DNA from: Hymenobacter rubidus
GTDB taxonomy: Bacteria > Bacteroidota > Bacteroidia > Cytophagales > Hymenobacteraceae
Reading direction: 5' to 3'
DNA: 64,000 nt
NCBI RefSeq assembly: GCF_016734815.1
Contig: NZ_JAERQF010000009.1
Location: forward strand, 62,001-126,000
Positions 43,032-50,220 of this stretch are shown here, in pieces. A program made the translations under genes and the position numbers. The notes under the pieces were generated by a model. The model saw only the letters and a list, made by a program, of their open reading frames with translations, had not been told where the DNA came from and did not search any database. The number at the start of each line of letters is the position of its first letter. The first letter of the stretch is position 1.

Positions 43032-44171
43032 CTACCCAATGGCCTGGGCCAAATCTGCAATCAAATCCTCGGCGTCTTCAATGCCCACGCTCAGGCGAAT
43101 GAGCGAGTCGCTGAGGCCCGACTTGCGGCGCTGCTCGGCCGGGATGCTGGCGTGCGTCATGGTGGCGGGGTGGCCCGAGAGGCTTTCCACGCCGCCCAGG
43201 CTTTCGGCTAGGGTGAAGTACTGGAACTTCTCCAGCACGGCAATGGCGTCTTCCTGCCGGTCGCCTTTGAGCACAAAGGAAATCATACCGCCGAAATCGC
43301 GCATCTGGCGGGCAGCCACGGCGTGGTTGGGGTGGTTTTCGAAGCCGGGCCAGTACACTTTTTCCACTTTGGGGTGCTGGCGCAGGTACTCGGCCACGGC
43401 GCGGCCGTTTTCGCAGTGCCGCTGCATGCGGATATGCAGCGTTTTCAGCCCGCGCAGCACCAGAAAGCAGTCCTGCGGGCCGGGCGTGCCGCCGCAGGCG
43501 TTCTGGTAGAAGCTCAGGCGCTGGTGCAGTTCGTCGTCGTTCACCACCAGCGCGCCCATCACGGTATCGGAGTGGCCGGCCATGTACTTGGTGAGCGAGT
43601 ACATCACGATGTCGGCCCCCAAATCCATGGGCGTTTGCAGGTAGGGCGTGCTGAAGGTGTTGTCCACGGCCAGCAGGGCACCCGCTTCCTTGGCAACTTG
43701 GGCGGCGGCCGCGATGTCGATGATGTTCAGCAGCGGGTTGGTGGGCGTTTCGACCCAGATGAGCTTGGTTTTCTCGCTCACCACGGCGCGCACGGCGGTC
43801 ATGTCGTGCATGGGCACGAAGTGGAATTTGATGCCGAAGGGCTCGTACACTTTCGTGAAGAGGCGGTAGCTGCCGCCGTAGAGGTCGTTGGTCGAAATCA
43901 CCTCGTCGCCGGGCTTGAGCAGCTTCATCACGCAGTCGATGGCTGCCATGCCGGAAGCGAAGGCGATGCCGTGCTTGCCGTTGTCGAGCGCGGCCACGGC
44001 GGCTTGCAGCTGCGAGCGGGTGGGGTTGTGCGTGCGCGAGTACTCAAAGCCCTGGTTCTGACCGGGCGAGGTCTGCACGTAGGTCGAGGTTTGGTAAATG
44101 GGCGTCATGATGGCCCCGGTGGCGGGGTCCGGGTGCACGCCGGCGTGAATGGCTTTGGTGGCGAATTTCAT
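43032..44171 (-). CDS. metB: Cystathionine gamma-synthase / PLP-dependent trans-sulfuration enzyme
   Basis: A 379-residue cytoplasmic enzyme of the Cys/Met metabolism PLP family. The PLP-binding lysine is K195 in MYSLTKYMAGHSDTVMGA. Other signatures are EYSRTHNPTRSQLQ, ASGMAAIDCVMKLLKPGDEV, VETPTNPLLNIIDI and LAVDNTFSTPY. The end (ESLGGVESLSGHPATMTH; RLSVGIEDAEDLIADL) is typical. Synthase (MetB) and lyase forms cannot be separated safely by eye. A TACCTTTG element lies 4 bp before the ATG. Confidence 0.92.
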   Translation of the reverse strand: MKFATKAIHAGVHPDPATGAIMTPIYQTSTYVQTSPGQNQGFEYSRTHNPTRSQLQAAVAALDNGKHGIAFASGMAAIDCVMKLLKPGDEVISTNDLYGGSYRLFTKVYEPFGIKFHFVPMHDMTAVRAVVSEKTKLIWVETPTNPLLNIIDIAAAAQVAKEAGALLAVDNTFSTPYLQTPMDLGADIVMYSLTKYMAGHSDTVMGALVVNDDELHQRLSFYQNACGGTPGPQDCFLVLRGLKTLHIRMQRHCENGRAVAEYLRQHPKVEKVYWPGFENHPNHAVAARQMRDFGGMISFVLKGDRQEDAIAVLEKFQYFTLAESLGGVESLSGHPATMTHASIPAEQRRKSGLSDSLIRLSVGIEDAEDLIADLAQAIG

Positions 44172-44175
44172 GGGG

Positions 44176-44183
44176 CAAAGGTA
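44176..44183 (-). promoter_or_regulatory. -7 promoter element (TACCTTTG) for metB
   Basis: An exact match on the minus strand, ending 4 bp upstream of the ATG, so the transcript would be almost leaderless. Confidence 0.5.
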
Positions 44184-44271
44184 GTTTTTTCGGCATAGTG
44201 AGCGGGCCCTTACGTATTAGCCGACAGCGGCCGGCCCCGTGGCAGTTAGCCGGCATCCCGGCGCTGTTCAC

Positions 44272-44279
44272 CACCTTTG
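44272..44279 (+). promoter_or_regulatory. Near-consensus -7 element (CACCTTTG)
   Basis: One mismatch to TAnnTTTG. It ends 5 bp before the ATG at 44285, supporting that start and again suggesting a leaderless mRNA. Confidence 0.35.
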
Positions 44280-44284
44280 CCTTC

Positions 44285-45007
44285 ATGAGATTCCTGCGCG
44301 AGCTTTTCCAGAAAAACTTCTCCACGCTGCTGTCGATGGTACTGCTGGTGGCCGTGCCGCTGCTGGGCAGCTCCTCGCTCACGTTTGTGCTCTACCGCAA
44401 CCAGCAATTCCTCGAAAACCTCACCACCGCCCAAAGCCTGCTCTACTTCATTATTGTAGGCATCGCCATGGCCTTTTCGCTCGTCAACACCACCGCCGTG
44501 GTGCTGATAACAGGCTTCTACCTGGGCTGGAGCGGGTTTCCGGGCATGGTAGTGGCCTATGCGCTGGCCGCGCTGCTGGGCTACCAGATAGCCACCACTC
44601 TCGACCACGGCAAGATGCTGGCTTTCCTCAGCCACTTCCCCAAGGCCGATGCCGTAATGAAGGAGCTGAAAACCGACAGCTGGCAGCTGATTTTTCTCAC
44701 CCGTGTGTCGCCCGTCACGCCCTTCGCGCTTATGACGTTTGTGCTGGCCATCATGCGGGTGCGGCGCGGGCCCTTCCTGCTGGCCTCCATTGCGGGGATG
44801 TTGCCGCGCAGCCTGTTCTTCTACTGGCTCGGCACCAAGGCCAAAGACGTTTTCACGCTTTTGAAAGACCCCGGCACCGGCACCACCGGCAAGCTGCTAC
44901 TGCTAGCGCTGGTGGTGGCCTCATTTTTCGGCATCTACTACCTTTTTAACCAGGCTTTGAAGCGGGCCCTCAACAAAGGCACCACAAACGCCTCAAAGCA
45001 AGCTTGA
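44285..45007 (+). CDS. VTT-domain (DedA/TVP38-like) membrane protein
   Basis: 240 residues with about six hydrophobic segments (STLLSMVLLVAVPLLGSSSL; LLYFIIVGIAMAFSLVNTTA; LLLLALVVASFFGIYYLF). The SNARE-associated/VTT core includes ITGFYLGWSGFPGMVVAYAL, LIFLTRVSPVTPFALMTFVL and SIAGMLPRSLFFYWLGTKA. Family members are undecaprenyl-phosphate or phospholipid flippases or scramblases; which applies here is unknown. The start at 44285 is favoured over 44198 because of the adjacent -7-like element. Confidence 0.88.
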   Translation: MRFLRELFQKNFSTLLSMVLLVAVPLLGSSSLTFVLYRNQQFLENLTTAQSLLYFIIVGIAMAFSLVNTTAVVLITGFYLGWSGFPGMVVAYALAALLGYQIATTLDHGKMLAFLSHFPKADAVMKELKTDSWQLIFLTRVSPVTPFALMTFVLAIMRVRRGPFLLASIAGMLPRSLFFYWLGTKAKDVFTLLKDPGTGTTGKLLLLALVVASFFGIYYLFNQALKRALNKGTTNASKQA

Positions 45008-45063
45008 TTGTGAGCACCTTGCGCAAAAAGCAAAAAAATGTTCTCAGAAATTACAGCACCGGC

Positions 45064-45095
45064 TTGTAAAGCCAGATTTCTCTTTCTTACCTTTG
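45064..45095 (+). promoter_or_regulatory. Promoter of tRNA-Arg (TTG-N21-TACCTTTG)
   Basis: TTG at 45064-45066 and TACCTTTG at 45088-45095, spaced 21 bp, 20 bp before the mature tRNA 5' end. Confidence 0.65.
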
Positions 45096-45114
45096 CACTC
45101 CCAACACGGGAAAT

Positions 45115-45188
45115 GGTTGTGTAGCTCAATTGGATAGAGCATCTGACTACGAATCAGAAGGTTTAAGGTTCGACTCCTTACACGACCA
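45115..45188 (+). tRNA. tRNA-Arg (anticodon ACG)
   Basis: A complete cloverleaf. The acceptor stem is ggttgtg/cacgacc. The D-arm is gctc...gagc. The anticodon stem is tctga/tcaga with loop ctACGaa (anticodon at 45149-45151). The T-arm is taagg-ttcgact-cctta. The discriminator base is A at 45188 and CCA is not encoded. The wobble A should be converted to inosine to read CGN codons. It is the only RNA gene in the window I can assign with certainty. Confidence 0.96.
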
Positions 45189-45191
45189 CAG

Positions 45192-45224
45192 AAAAGGCCC
45201 TCAGTATAATACTGAGGGCCTTTT
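45192..45224 (+). terminator. Intrinsic terminator of tRNA-Arg
   Basis: A 15-bp perfect stem (aaaaggccctcagta and complement) with a 3-nt loop followed by a T-run, 4 bp after the tRNA. Confidence 0.9.
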
Positions 45225-45238
45225 TTATTTATTCCGTG

Positions 45239-45313
45239 TCATTTCATGTACTTGGCCACCGTGCTGGGAGGTATTTTTAGGGCGCGGGCAATGTAGCCGT
45301 TGGAATTGCCCTC
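45239..45313 (-). pseudogene. Fragment encoding a C-terminal helix-turn-helix (transposase- or resolvase-like relic)
   Basis: The minus-strand frame ends with GNSNGYIARALKIPPSTVAK, then YMK and a stop, which reads as a helix-turn-helix of the kind found in transposases and resolvases. Upstream sequence in the same frame is Arg/Gly-rich and does not look like protein, so this is probably a remnant. It lies directly behind the tRNA-Arg terminator. Confidence 0.4.
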
Positions 45314-45331
45314 CCCTTCAGGGGCCGCGCT

Positions 45332-45610
45332 TGCTCTACCGCCACCGGGGCCAGCACCCTGCCCGTGGAGCTGACGGCCTTCACGGCTACGCCCGCTGGC
45401 CCCGCCACTTCTCCGGTCATTAATGCATGCCCTAAGTGTAACTCGCCGCCAGGCTGCCAGGCAGCGGCAAAGCCCGTGTGGCAAGCTCAACTGTTAGAGA
45501 AACCCGGAGCTAGGCCCTTGAACATGCGCAAATCCCTGCCAAAATGCAGTACAAATGCTCGTTTGTGCAAAATTGGCAGAAATGCGCACATGCTTTGTTG
45601 TGGGAATTAG
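45332..45610 (+). pseudogene. Fragment of a T9SS-type secreted protein gene
   Basis: The frame reads STATGASTLPVELTAFTATP. LPVEL(V/T)AFTAT is the standard lead-in to the fibronectin-like and sorting region of T9SS proteins, as in the intact genes at 53653 and 57153. After about 35 codons the similarity ends and the sequence passes into a dyad (45536-45579). No start codon, signal peptide or sorting domain remains. Confidence 0.5.
45536..45579. promoter_or_regulatory. 44-bp dyad-symmetric element, copy 1
   Basis: The arms ctgccaaaatgca and tgcaaaattggcag are separated by 17 bp. The same 44-bp structure with near-identical arms is at 49874-49917. Similarity extends outward to catgcgca/tgcgcacatg. 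It could be an operator for the adjacent hybrid regulator or a small dispersed repeat. Confidence 0.5.
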
Positions 45611-45807
45611 GAGCTTTATGTAAGCAGGAGCTAGCGGCTGTCGGCACATGCCTGACTCCCCTGGAGGCAGGGCCAACGATGGAATCTGGGCGAGATAGTA
45701 CCCTGCGTAAAAGCCCGGGCGAAACGGCTTCGTTGGACCTCACCCATCCGTGAGTTTACCCACCTGCTGCCGCTAGCTTTCATTTTTTGACACTCTCGTT
45801 ATTATAA

Positions 45808-45990
45808 ATGATGAAGACCTTTTCTTCCTTGACGCCTTGCTTCTGCGAAGGCTCCAGCCAGTCTTTCTGCTCTGTCCGGGTTGCTACTGGGTACGCCGCT
45901 GCTGGCCCAGGTCCAGACCAACAACGTAGGCATCGGCACCACAGCACCCGACGTATCGGCAGTCCTCGAAATGGTGAGCGGCAGCGCAGG
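45808..45990 (+). pseudogene. Degenerate 5' end of an S74-type adhesin gene
   Basis: The first ~25 codons (MMKTFSSLTPC...) are in one frame. The continuation LLGTPLLAQVQTNNVGIGTT, APDVSAVLEMVSGS is in another, so a frameshift separates the signal-peptide start from its end. The second part closely matches the mature N-terminus of the intact S74 protein (IGTPGTPDVSAALDIVSSS). Similarity stops near 45990. It is a broken paralogue of the gene at 50221. Confidence 0.6.
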
Positions 45991-46156
45991 AAAAGCAGCA
46001 GGTGAAGGCGTTGGGAATCCGGTTTGGGCCAAAACCGCTTGCAAGCGACGCTGGTGCAGAAATCATGGCGCGCTGCATCGCAGAGCACGTAAGCCAGCCG
46101 CCGTTCTCCATTGAGCCTAACCGGTGAAAGAGGCGCGAAACAACAAGATTGAGACA

Positions 46157-46164
46157 TACTTTTG
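46157..46164 (+). promoter_or_regulatory. -7 promoter element (TACTTTTG) of the hybrid regulator gene
   Basis: An exact TAnnTTTG match 42 bp before the ATG at 46207. It overlaps an upstream in-frame TTG (46162), ruling that out as the start. Confidence 0.5.
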
Positions 46165-46206
46165 ACGCCTCTTAGGCCCGCGCACCGCGCTTGTTATGAA
46201 GCCGTT

Positions 46207-49200
46207 ATGCACTTTGTTTTAGAGCTGTTCCAGCAGTTGGCTGGTCCGGGCCGCCGAAAAAATTTGATTCGCTGGCTATTTGGCGCGTTGCTACTACCTG
46301 GGCTTGCATTCGCCAGCTCCCGCCCGGCGGCCCCCGCCCACGACCTGCGCGGTATGCCGCCCGTGCGCGTGGCCCAAGCACACGGGGATGCCCGCCACGA
46401 CTCCGTACAGCGCGCGCCGGCCAGCCGGCGCGCCGATACCCTGCGCCCGCGGCCCCGCTCCCTGGCCCTGCCACCACTCCGGCCCGCCGACCTGGCCCGC
46501 CTGCAAGCAACCCGCACCCGTTGGCCTGCCGACTCGCTGGCCCGGCTGCTGGCGTACGTTCGCTTGGCGAATGATTTTTTAGCTCTGCACCGCCCCGATT
46601 CCGCGTTCCATTACCTGGGGAGAGCCTGGCGGCTGGCCGGTGTCCGGCAAAGCAAGCAACAGCCGACGGAGGTAATAAAGTTGGCCCACACCATCGGCAT
46701 ACAGCACTATTGGCGAGGCAACTACGACAGCGCGCTTTACTACTACCAGCAGGCGGCCCGGCAGTTTCGCGTGGCGGGCTTCGACAGCAGTTCGGTGCCG
46801 TCCCCGGCCACGGCCCAGCCCGCCGCCATAAGCTGGCTGAGAGAAGCCCCGCTGGCCGGTATTCTGGCCAATACCGGCTCGGCCTACCGCGCCTTAGGCC
46901 GCTTGCCGCAGGCCCTGCGCTGCTACGAGCGGGCCCGGAACCTTTACCAGCAGCAGCGCATCTTGGCCGGTATTAGCTGGATGCAGTCCCTGATAGGCGA
47001 AACTTACGCGGCCCAGGGCAACTATTCCCAGGCCGAAGTCGCCTACGAGCACGCGTTGGCCACTGCCCGCCGCTACGAACAGCAACTCCCCGCCGGGGTC
47101 GGGGCGGGGGTGATACTGGCCGACGTGTTGCTGAACTATTACCTGCCCCTCGTGCTGGAGGGGCACAGCCGCCGGCCCGCCGCCGACGCCACCGCCCTGG
47201 TTGCCGAAGCCACGGCCCTGCTGGAGGCGGGGACCTCGCCCGCTGCCCGACGCGCCGACCCCAATGTTGCCCTGCTAATCACGGGCCTCAGCTTGGTGCC
47301 GGCGCAACTGGCGCTGCAGGCCGGAGCGCCCGCGAAGGCGGCCCCCTGGCTGGCCCGCGCCCGTGCCTGGCTGCCGCACGGGGTTTCGGCCCACACGACG
47401 ACGGCCCTTTGGCAGGGCCAAGACTTTGCCTACACGGAGACGCGGGCTTTAACGCTGGGGCTAACCGCTTGGCAGCAGCAGGCGGCGCATCCCGAACGGG
47501 CCCGCCGCCTGCTGGCCGAGGCCGTGGCCCTGCTCACCCATGAAACCCACACCACTTCCCAGCGCAAGTCCTGCCAGAAGCTGGCGGGCTTTGCCCTGGC
47601 CATGGGGGAGCCGGTCGTCGCGCTGACCTTGTTGCGGCCCCTGCGGCGGAGTTATCAGCAGCTACGCAGCTCCCTCTCCCTAAGCCAAACCACGAAACTG
47701 CTGGCACAGGCTTATGCCCGGGTTGGCCGCTACGACAGCGCTTACCTGTACGCCTGCCGCACCCAGGGCATCACCGACACGCTGCGGCAGGCCCAGCAGT
47801 TTGCGGCCCTGGCCGCGACCGAGGGCCGGTTTCGCGCCCGCGAGCAGGCCACCCAAATTGCCCACCTCACCGAGCGCGAACGCCAGCAGGCCCGCCTAGT
47901 GCGCCTGGCTGGAGCTGGCGCCGGGCTGCTGGCCTTGCTGGCGCTGGCCATTTCGCTGGCCTTCTATATTACCCGCCGCCTGAACGGGCGGCTAGCCGTC
48001 CAAACCGCCCAGCTGCACGCCCAGGCCGAGCGCCTGGGCGAGTTGGACGCGGCGAAAAACCAGTTTTTCGCCAACGCCAGCCACGAGTTGCGCACCCCGC
48101 TCACGCTGGTGCTGGCCCCGCTCGAAGGTCTGTTGAGCAACCCCGCGCACAAGCTGCCGGCCGCCGTGCGCGCGCCCGTGGCCCTGGCCCACCGCCAAGC
48201 CCGGCGCCTGCACGAGCTGGTAAACCGCATTCTGGACCTAACGCGCCTGCAAGCCGGCCGCCTGACGGTGCAGCCCGAGCCCACGGCCGTGGCGCCCTTT
48301 CTGCGGCGGGTAGTGGCGTCGTTTGCCCCGCTGGCCGCCGCCCGCGGCCTGGCCCTGCACGGCGCCGAGCCGCTGCCCGAGAAGCTGAACCTGTTTTTCG
48401 ACGCCGACAAGGTGGACCAGATTCTGACCAACCTGTTGGGCAACGCCCTGAACCACACCCCCGCCAGCGGCACCGTGCGCCTGACGGCCGCCTTGCCCGC
48501 CGCCGACGGCTACTACACCCTGACCGTGTGCGATACCGGCCCCGGCATCGCGCCGGCCGAGCAGGAGCGCGTGTTCGAGCGCTTTTACCAAAGCCCGCAA
48601 AAGCAGGCACAAGGCGGCACCGGCCTGGGCCTGGCCCTGAGCCGCGAGCTGGCCGAGCTGCTGGGCGGCACGCTCACGCTGAACAGCACGCCCGGGCAGG
48701 GCGCCGCTTTCACCCTGCGTTTTCCGGCGGAGGTGGCGACGCACGAGCAGCTGCAAGCCCAACGTGATGCCGTACAAGCGGCGCGATTTGAAGCCGGGGA
48801 AGCCGAAGTAGCAGAGCCAGCCACCGCAGTTAATGCCGTCGCTCCTTTCCCTGTTTACTTCTCCCGTCCGCGAGTGCTGGTGGTGGAAGACCAGCCCGAC
48901 CTGCGCGAGTACCTAAGCGAGCTACTGGCCCCCACCTACGAGGTGCTCACCGCCGCCGACGGCCAGGAGGCGCTGGAGCTGCTCAGCCGCGAAGCACCCG
49001 TCGACCTCATCGCCACCGACGCCATGATGCCGCGCCTGAGCGGCACGGAGCTGGTGGCTCGCCTCAAGGCCGACCCCGCGCGGGCCGGCGTGCCCGTGCT
49101 CATGCTCACGGCCCGGGCCGATAACGCCCACCGCCGGACCGCCCTCACCGTGGGCGTGGACGACTACCTGACCAAGCCATTTGCCCCGGCCGAGCTGCTG

Positions 49201-49695
49201 GCCCGGGTGCGCACGCTGCTGGCCCGCCACGAGGTGCGCCGCCAATTTGCGGCCCAGCCGGTGGAAGTGGTAGAAGAGCCGGCCGCGGCTGTCGTGGCCG
49301 CGCCAGCCGCAGCGGAGACAAGCGGGGCCGAAGTCCCAGCCCCGCCGCCAGCCGGGGCGGGCAAGCAACTGGAGCAATGGCAGGCGCGCGTGGCCGCGCA
49401 CTTGGCCGATGAGCGGTTTGGCCCGCCCGAGTTGGCCCGCCTGCTGGCCGTGAGCGAGCGCACGCTCTACCGCCGGCTCGGCGAGTTGGCCGGCCTTACG
49501 CCCGCGGCCTGGCTGCGCGAAATGCGCCTGCACCGGGCCCGGCTGCTGCTCGAAGCGGGTGGCTTCGGCACAGTGGCGGCGGTGGCCGAGGCGGTGGGCT
49601 TTGGCTCGGCCAGGAACTTTAGCGACCTCTACGTCGAGCGGTTTGGCCGCCGGCCCAGCGACTACCGTCCACCCCGTCCTGAGCGCGCCGCGTAG
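46207..49695 (+). CDS. Hybrid two-component regulator: TPR sensor, histidine kinase, receiver, AraC DNA-binding
   Basis: 1162 residues in one chain. An N-terminal signal/anchor (RWLFGALLLPGLAFASS) is followed by a periplasmic TPR-rich region (~70-550; ALYYYQQAARQFRVAGF, ALRCYERARNLYQQQ). A transmembrane helix lies at ~568-588 (GAGAGLLALLALAISLAFYI). HisKA has the phospho-His in FFANASHELRTPLTL (~625). The HATPase has NLLGNALNHTP, DTGPGIAP and GTGLGLALS. The receiver domain has the phospho-Asp in DLIATDAMMP (~937) and DDYLTKPF. The C-terminal AraC domain is LARLLAVSERTLYRRLGELA, then VAEAVGFGSARNFSDLYVER. It senses an unknown signal and controls nearby promoters; copies of a 44-bp dyad flank it. 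Confidence 0.94.
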   Translation: MHFVLELFQQLAGPGRRKNLIRWLFGALLLPGLAFASSRPAAPAHDLRGMPPVRVAQAHGDARHDSVQRAPASRRADTLRPRPRSLALPPLRPADLARLQATRTRWPADSLARLLAYVRLANDFLALHRPDSAFHYLGRAWRLAGVRQSKQQPTEVIKLAHTIGIQHYWRGNYDSALYYYQQAARQFRVAGFDSSSVPSPATAQPAAISWLREAPLAGILANTGSAYRALGRLPQALRCYERARNLYQQQRILAGISWMQSLIGETYAAQGNYSQAEVAYEHALATARRYEQQLPAGVGAGVILADVLLNYYLPLVLEGHSRRPAADATALVAEATALLEAGTSPAARRADPNVALLITGLSLVPAQLALQAGAPAKAAPWLARARAWLPHGVSAHTTTALWQGQDFAYTETRALTLGLTAWQQQAAHPERARRLLAEAVALLTHETHTTSQRKSCQKLAGFALAMGEPVVALTLLRPLRRSYQQLRSSLSLSQTTKLLAQAYARVGRYDSAYLYACRTQGITDTLRQAQQFAALAATEGRFRAREQATQIAHLTERERQQARLVRLAGAGAGLLALLALAISLAFYITRRLNGRLAVQTAQLHAQAERLGELDAAKNQFFANASHELRTPLTLVLAPLEGLLSNPAHKLPAAVRAPVALAHRQARRLHELVNRILDLTRLQAGRLTVQPEPTAVAPFLRRVVASFAPLAAARGLALHGAEPLPEKLNLFFDADKVDQILTNLLGNALNHTPASGTVRLTAALPAADGYYTLTVCDTGPGIAPAEQERVFERFYQSPQKQAQGGTGLGLALSRELAELLGGTLTLNSTPGQGAAFTLRFPAEVATHEQLQAQRDAVQAARFEAGEAEVAEPATAVNAVAPFPVYFSRPRVLVVEDQPDLREYLSELLAPTYEVLTAADGQEALELLSREAPVDLIATDAMMPRLSGTELVARLKADPARAGVPVLMLTARADNAHRRTALTVGVDDYLTKPFAPAELLARVRTLLARHEVRRQFAAQPVEVVEEPAAAVVAAPAAAETSGAEVPAPPPAGAGKQLEQWQARVAAHLADERFGPPELARLLAVSERTLYRRLGELAGLTPAAWLREMRLHRARLLLEAGGFGTVAAVAEAVGFGSARNFSDLYVERFGRRPSDYRPPRPERAA

Positions 49696-50220
49696 GCCGG
49701 CTCAGTGCGCCGTACGCCGTCACCACCGCGCCGGGCGGCGCGCCCGGGAGCGTTGTGGCGCCGCCGGGGGCTGGGTTGGGGCAGCGCGTGAGTGGGGAGA
49801 AATAAAAGCACGCGCGGGAAATCCCGACAGTGGCAGAAGCAACGAAGCAGGCACGCTGGGCATGTGCAATTTTCTGCCAAAATGCAGCGCAACCTTCAGT
49901 TTGTGCAAGATTGGCAGGGATGTGCACACGCGTTGGGCGGGAAGTGAGGAATTTTGTGTAGCAGTTGCGGCCACTGCCCCAACACCAACCCAACGACGGG
50001 CTACGGACGCGGCAAGCCCATGCGGGAAAACCTGACAGTGGTGGCTTCGCTGGCCGGGCATTGCCCCCTCTTGGCTCACCCCCCGGCCGGCGCATGCCTT
50101 GATTTTTGGGCATACCCCTCTACAAGCCAGCATGACCTCTTCCTCCGCGACGCCGCTGTTCGGCAACGCTGGCCCCCGCTACCCCACGCAGTATTCACCC
50201 ATTCGCTTTTCGCCAATCCC
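49696..50220. other. 525-bp intergenic region upstream of the S74 adhesin
   Basis: It contains the second 44-bp dyad (49874-49917) and a pair of 20-bp direct repeats (gcgggaaatcccgacagtgg at 49814-49833; gcgggaaaacctgacagtgg at 50022-50041). The frame of the adhesin gene is open from 49954 but that stretch lacks protein character. No full promoter match is evident. Confidence 0.5.
49874..49917. promoter_or_regulatory. 44-bp dyad-symmetric element, copy 2
   Basis: The arms ctgccaaaatgca and tgcaagattggcag have the same spacing as copy 1 at 45536-45579. It is 304 bp before the S74 gene start. Copy 1 precedes the broken S74-type gene by 228 bp, so position as well as sequence is conserved. Confidence 0.55.

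Noticed and set aside
45115-45188. Attachment-site duplication of the tRNA-Arg 3' end
   Set aside because: I looked for a second copy of the T-arm/acceptor sequence to the right edge of the window and saw none, and no integrase gene is present.
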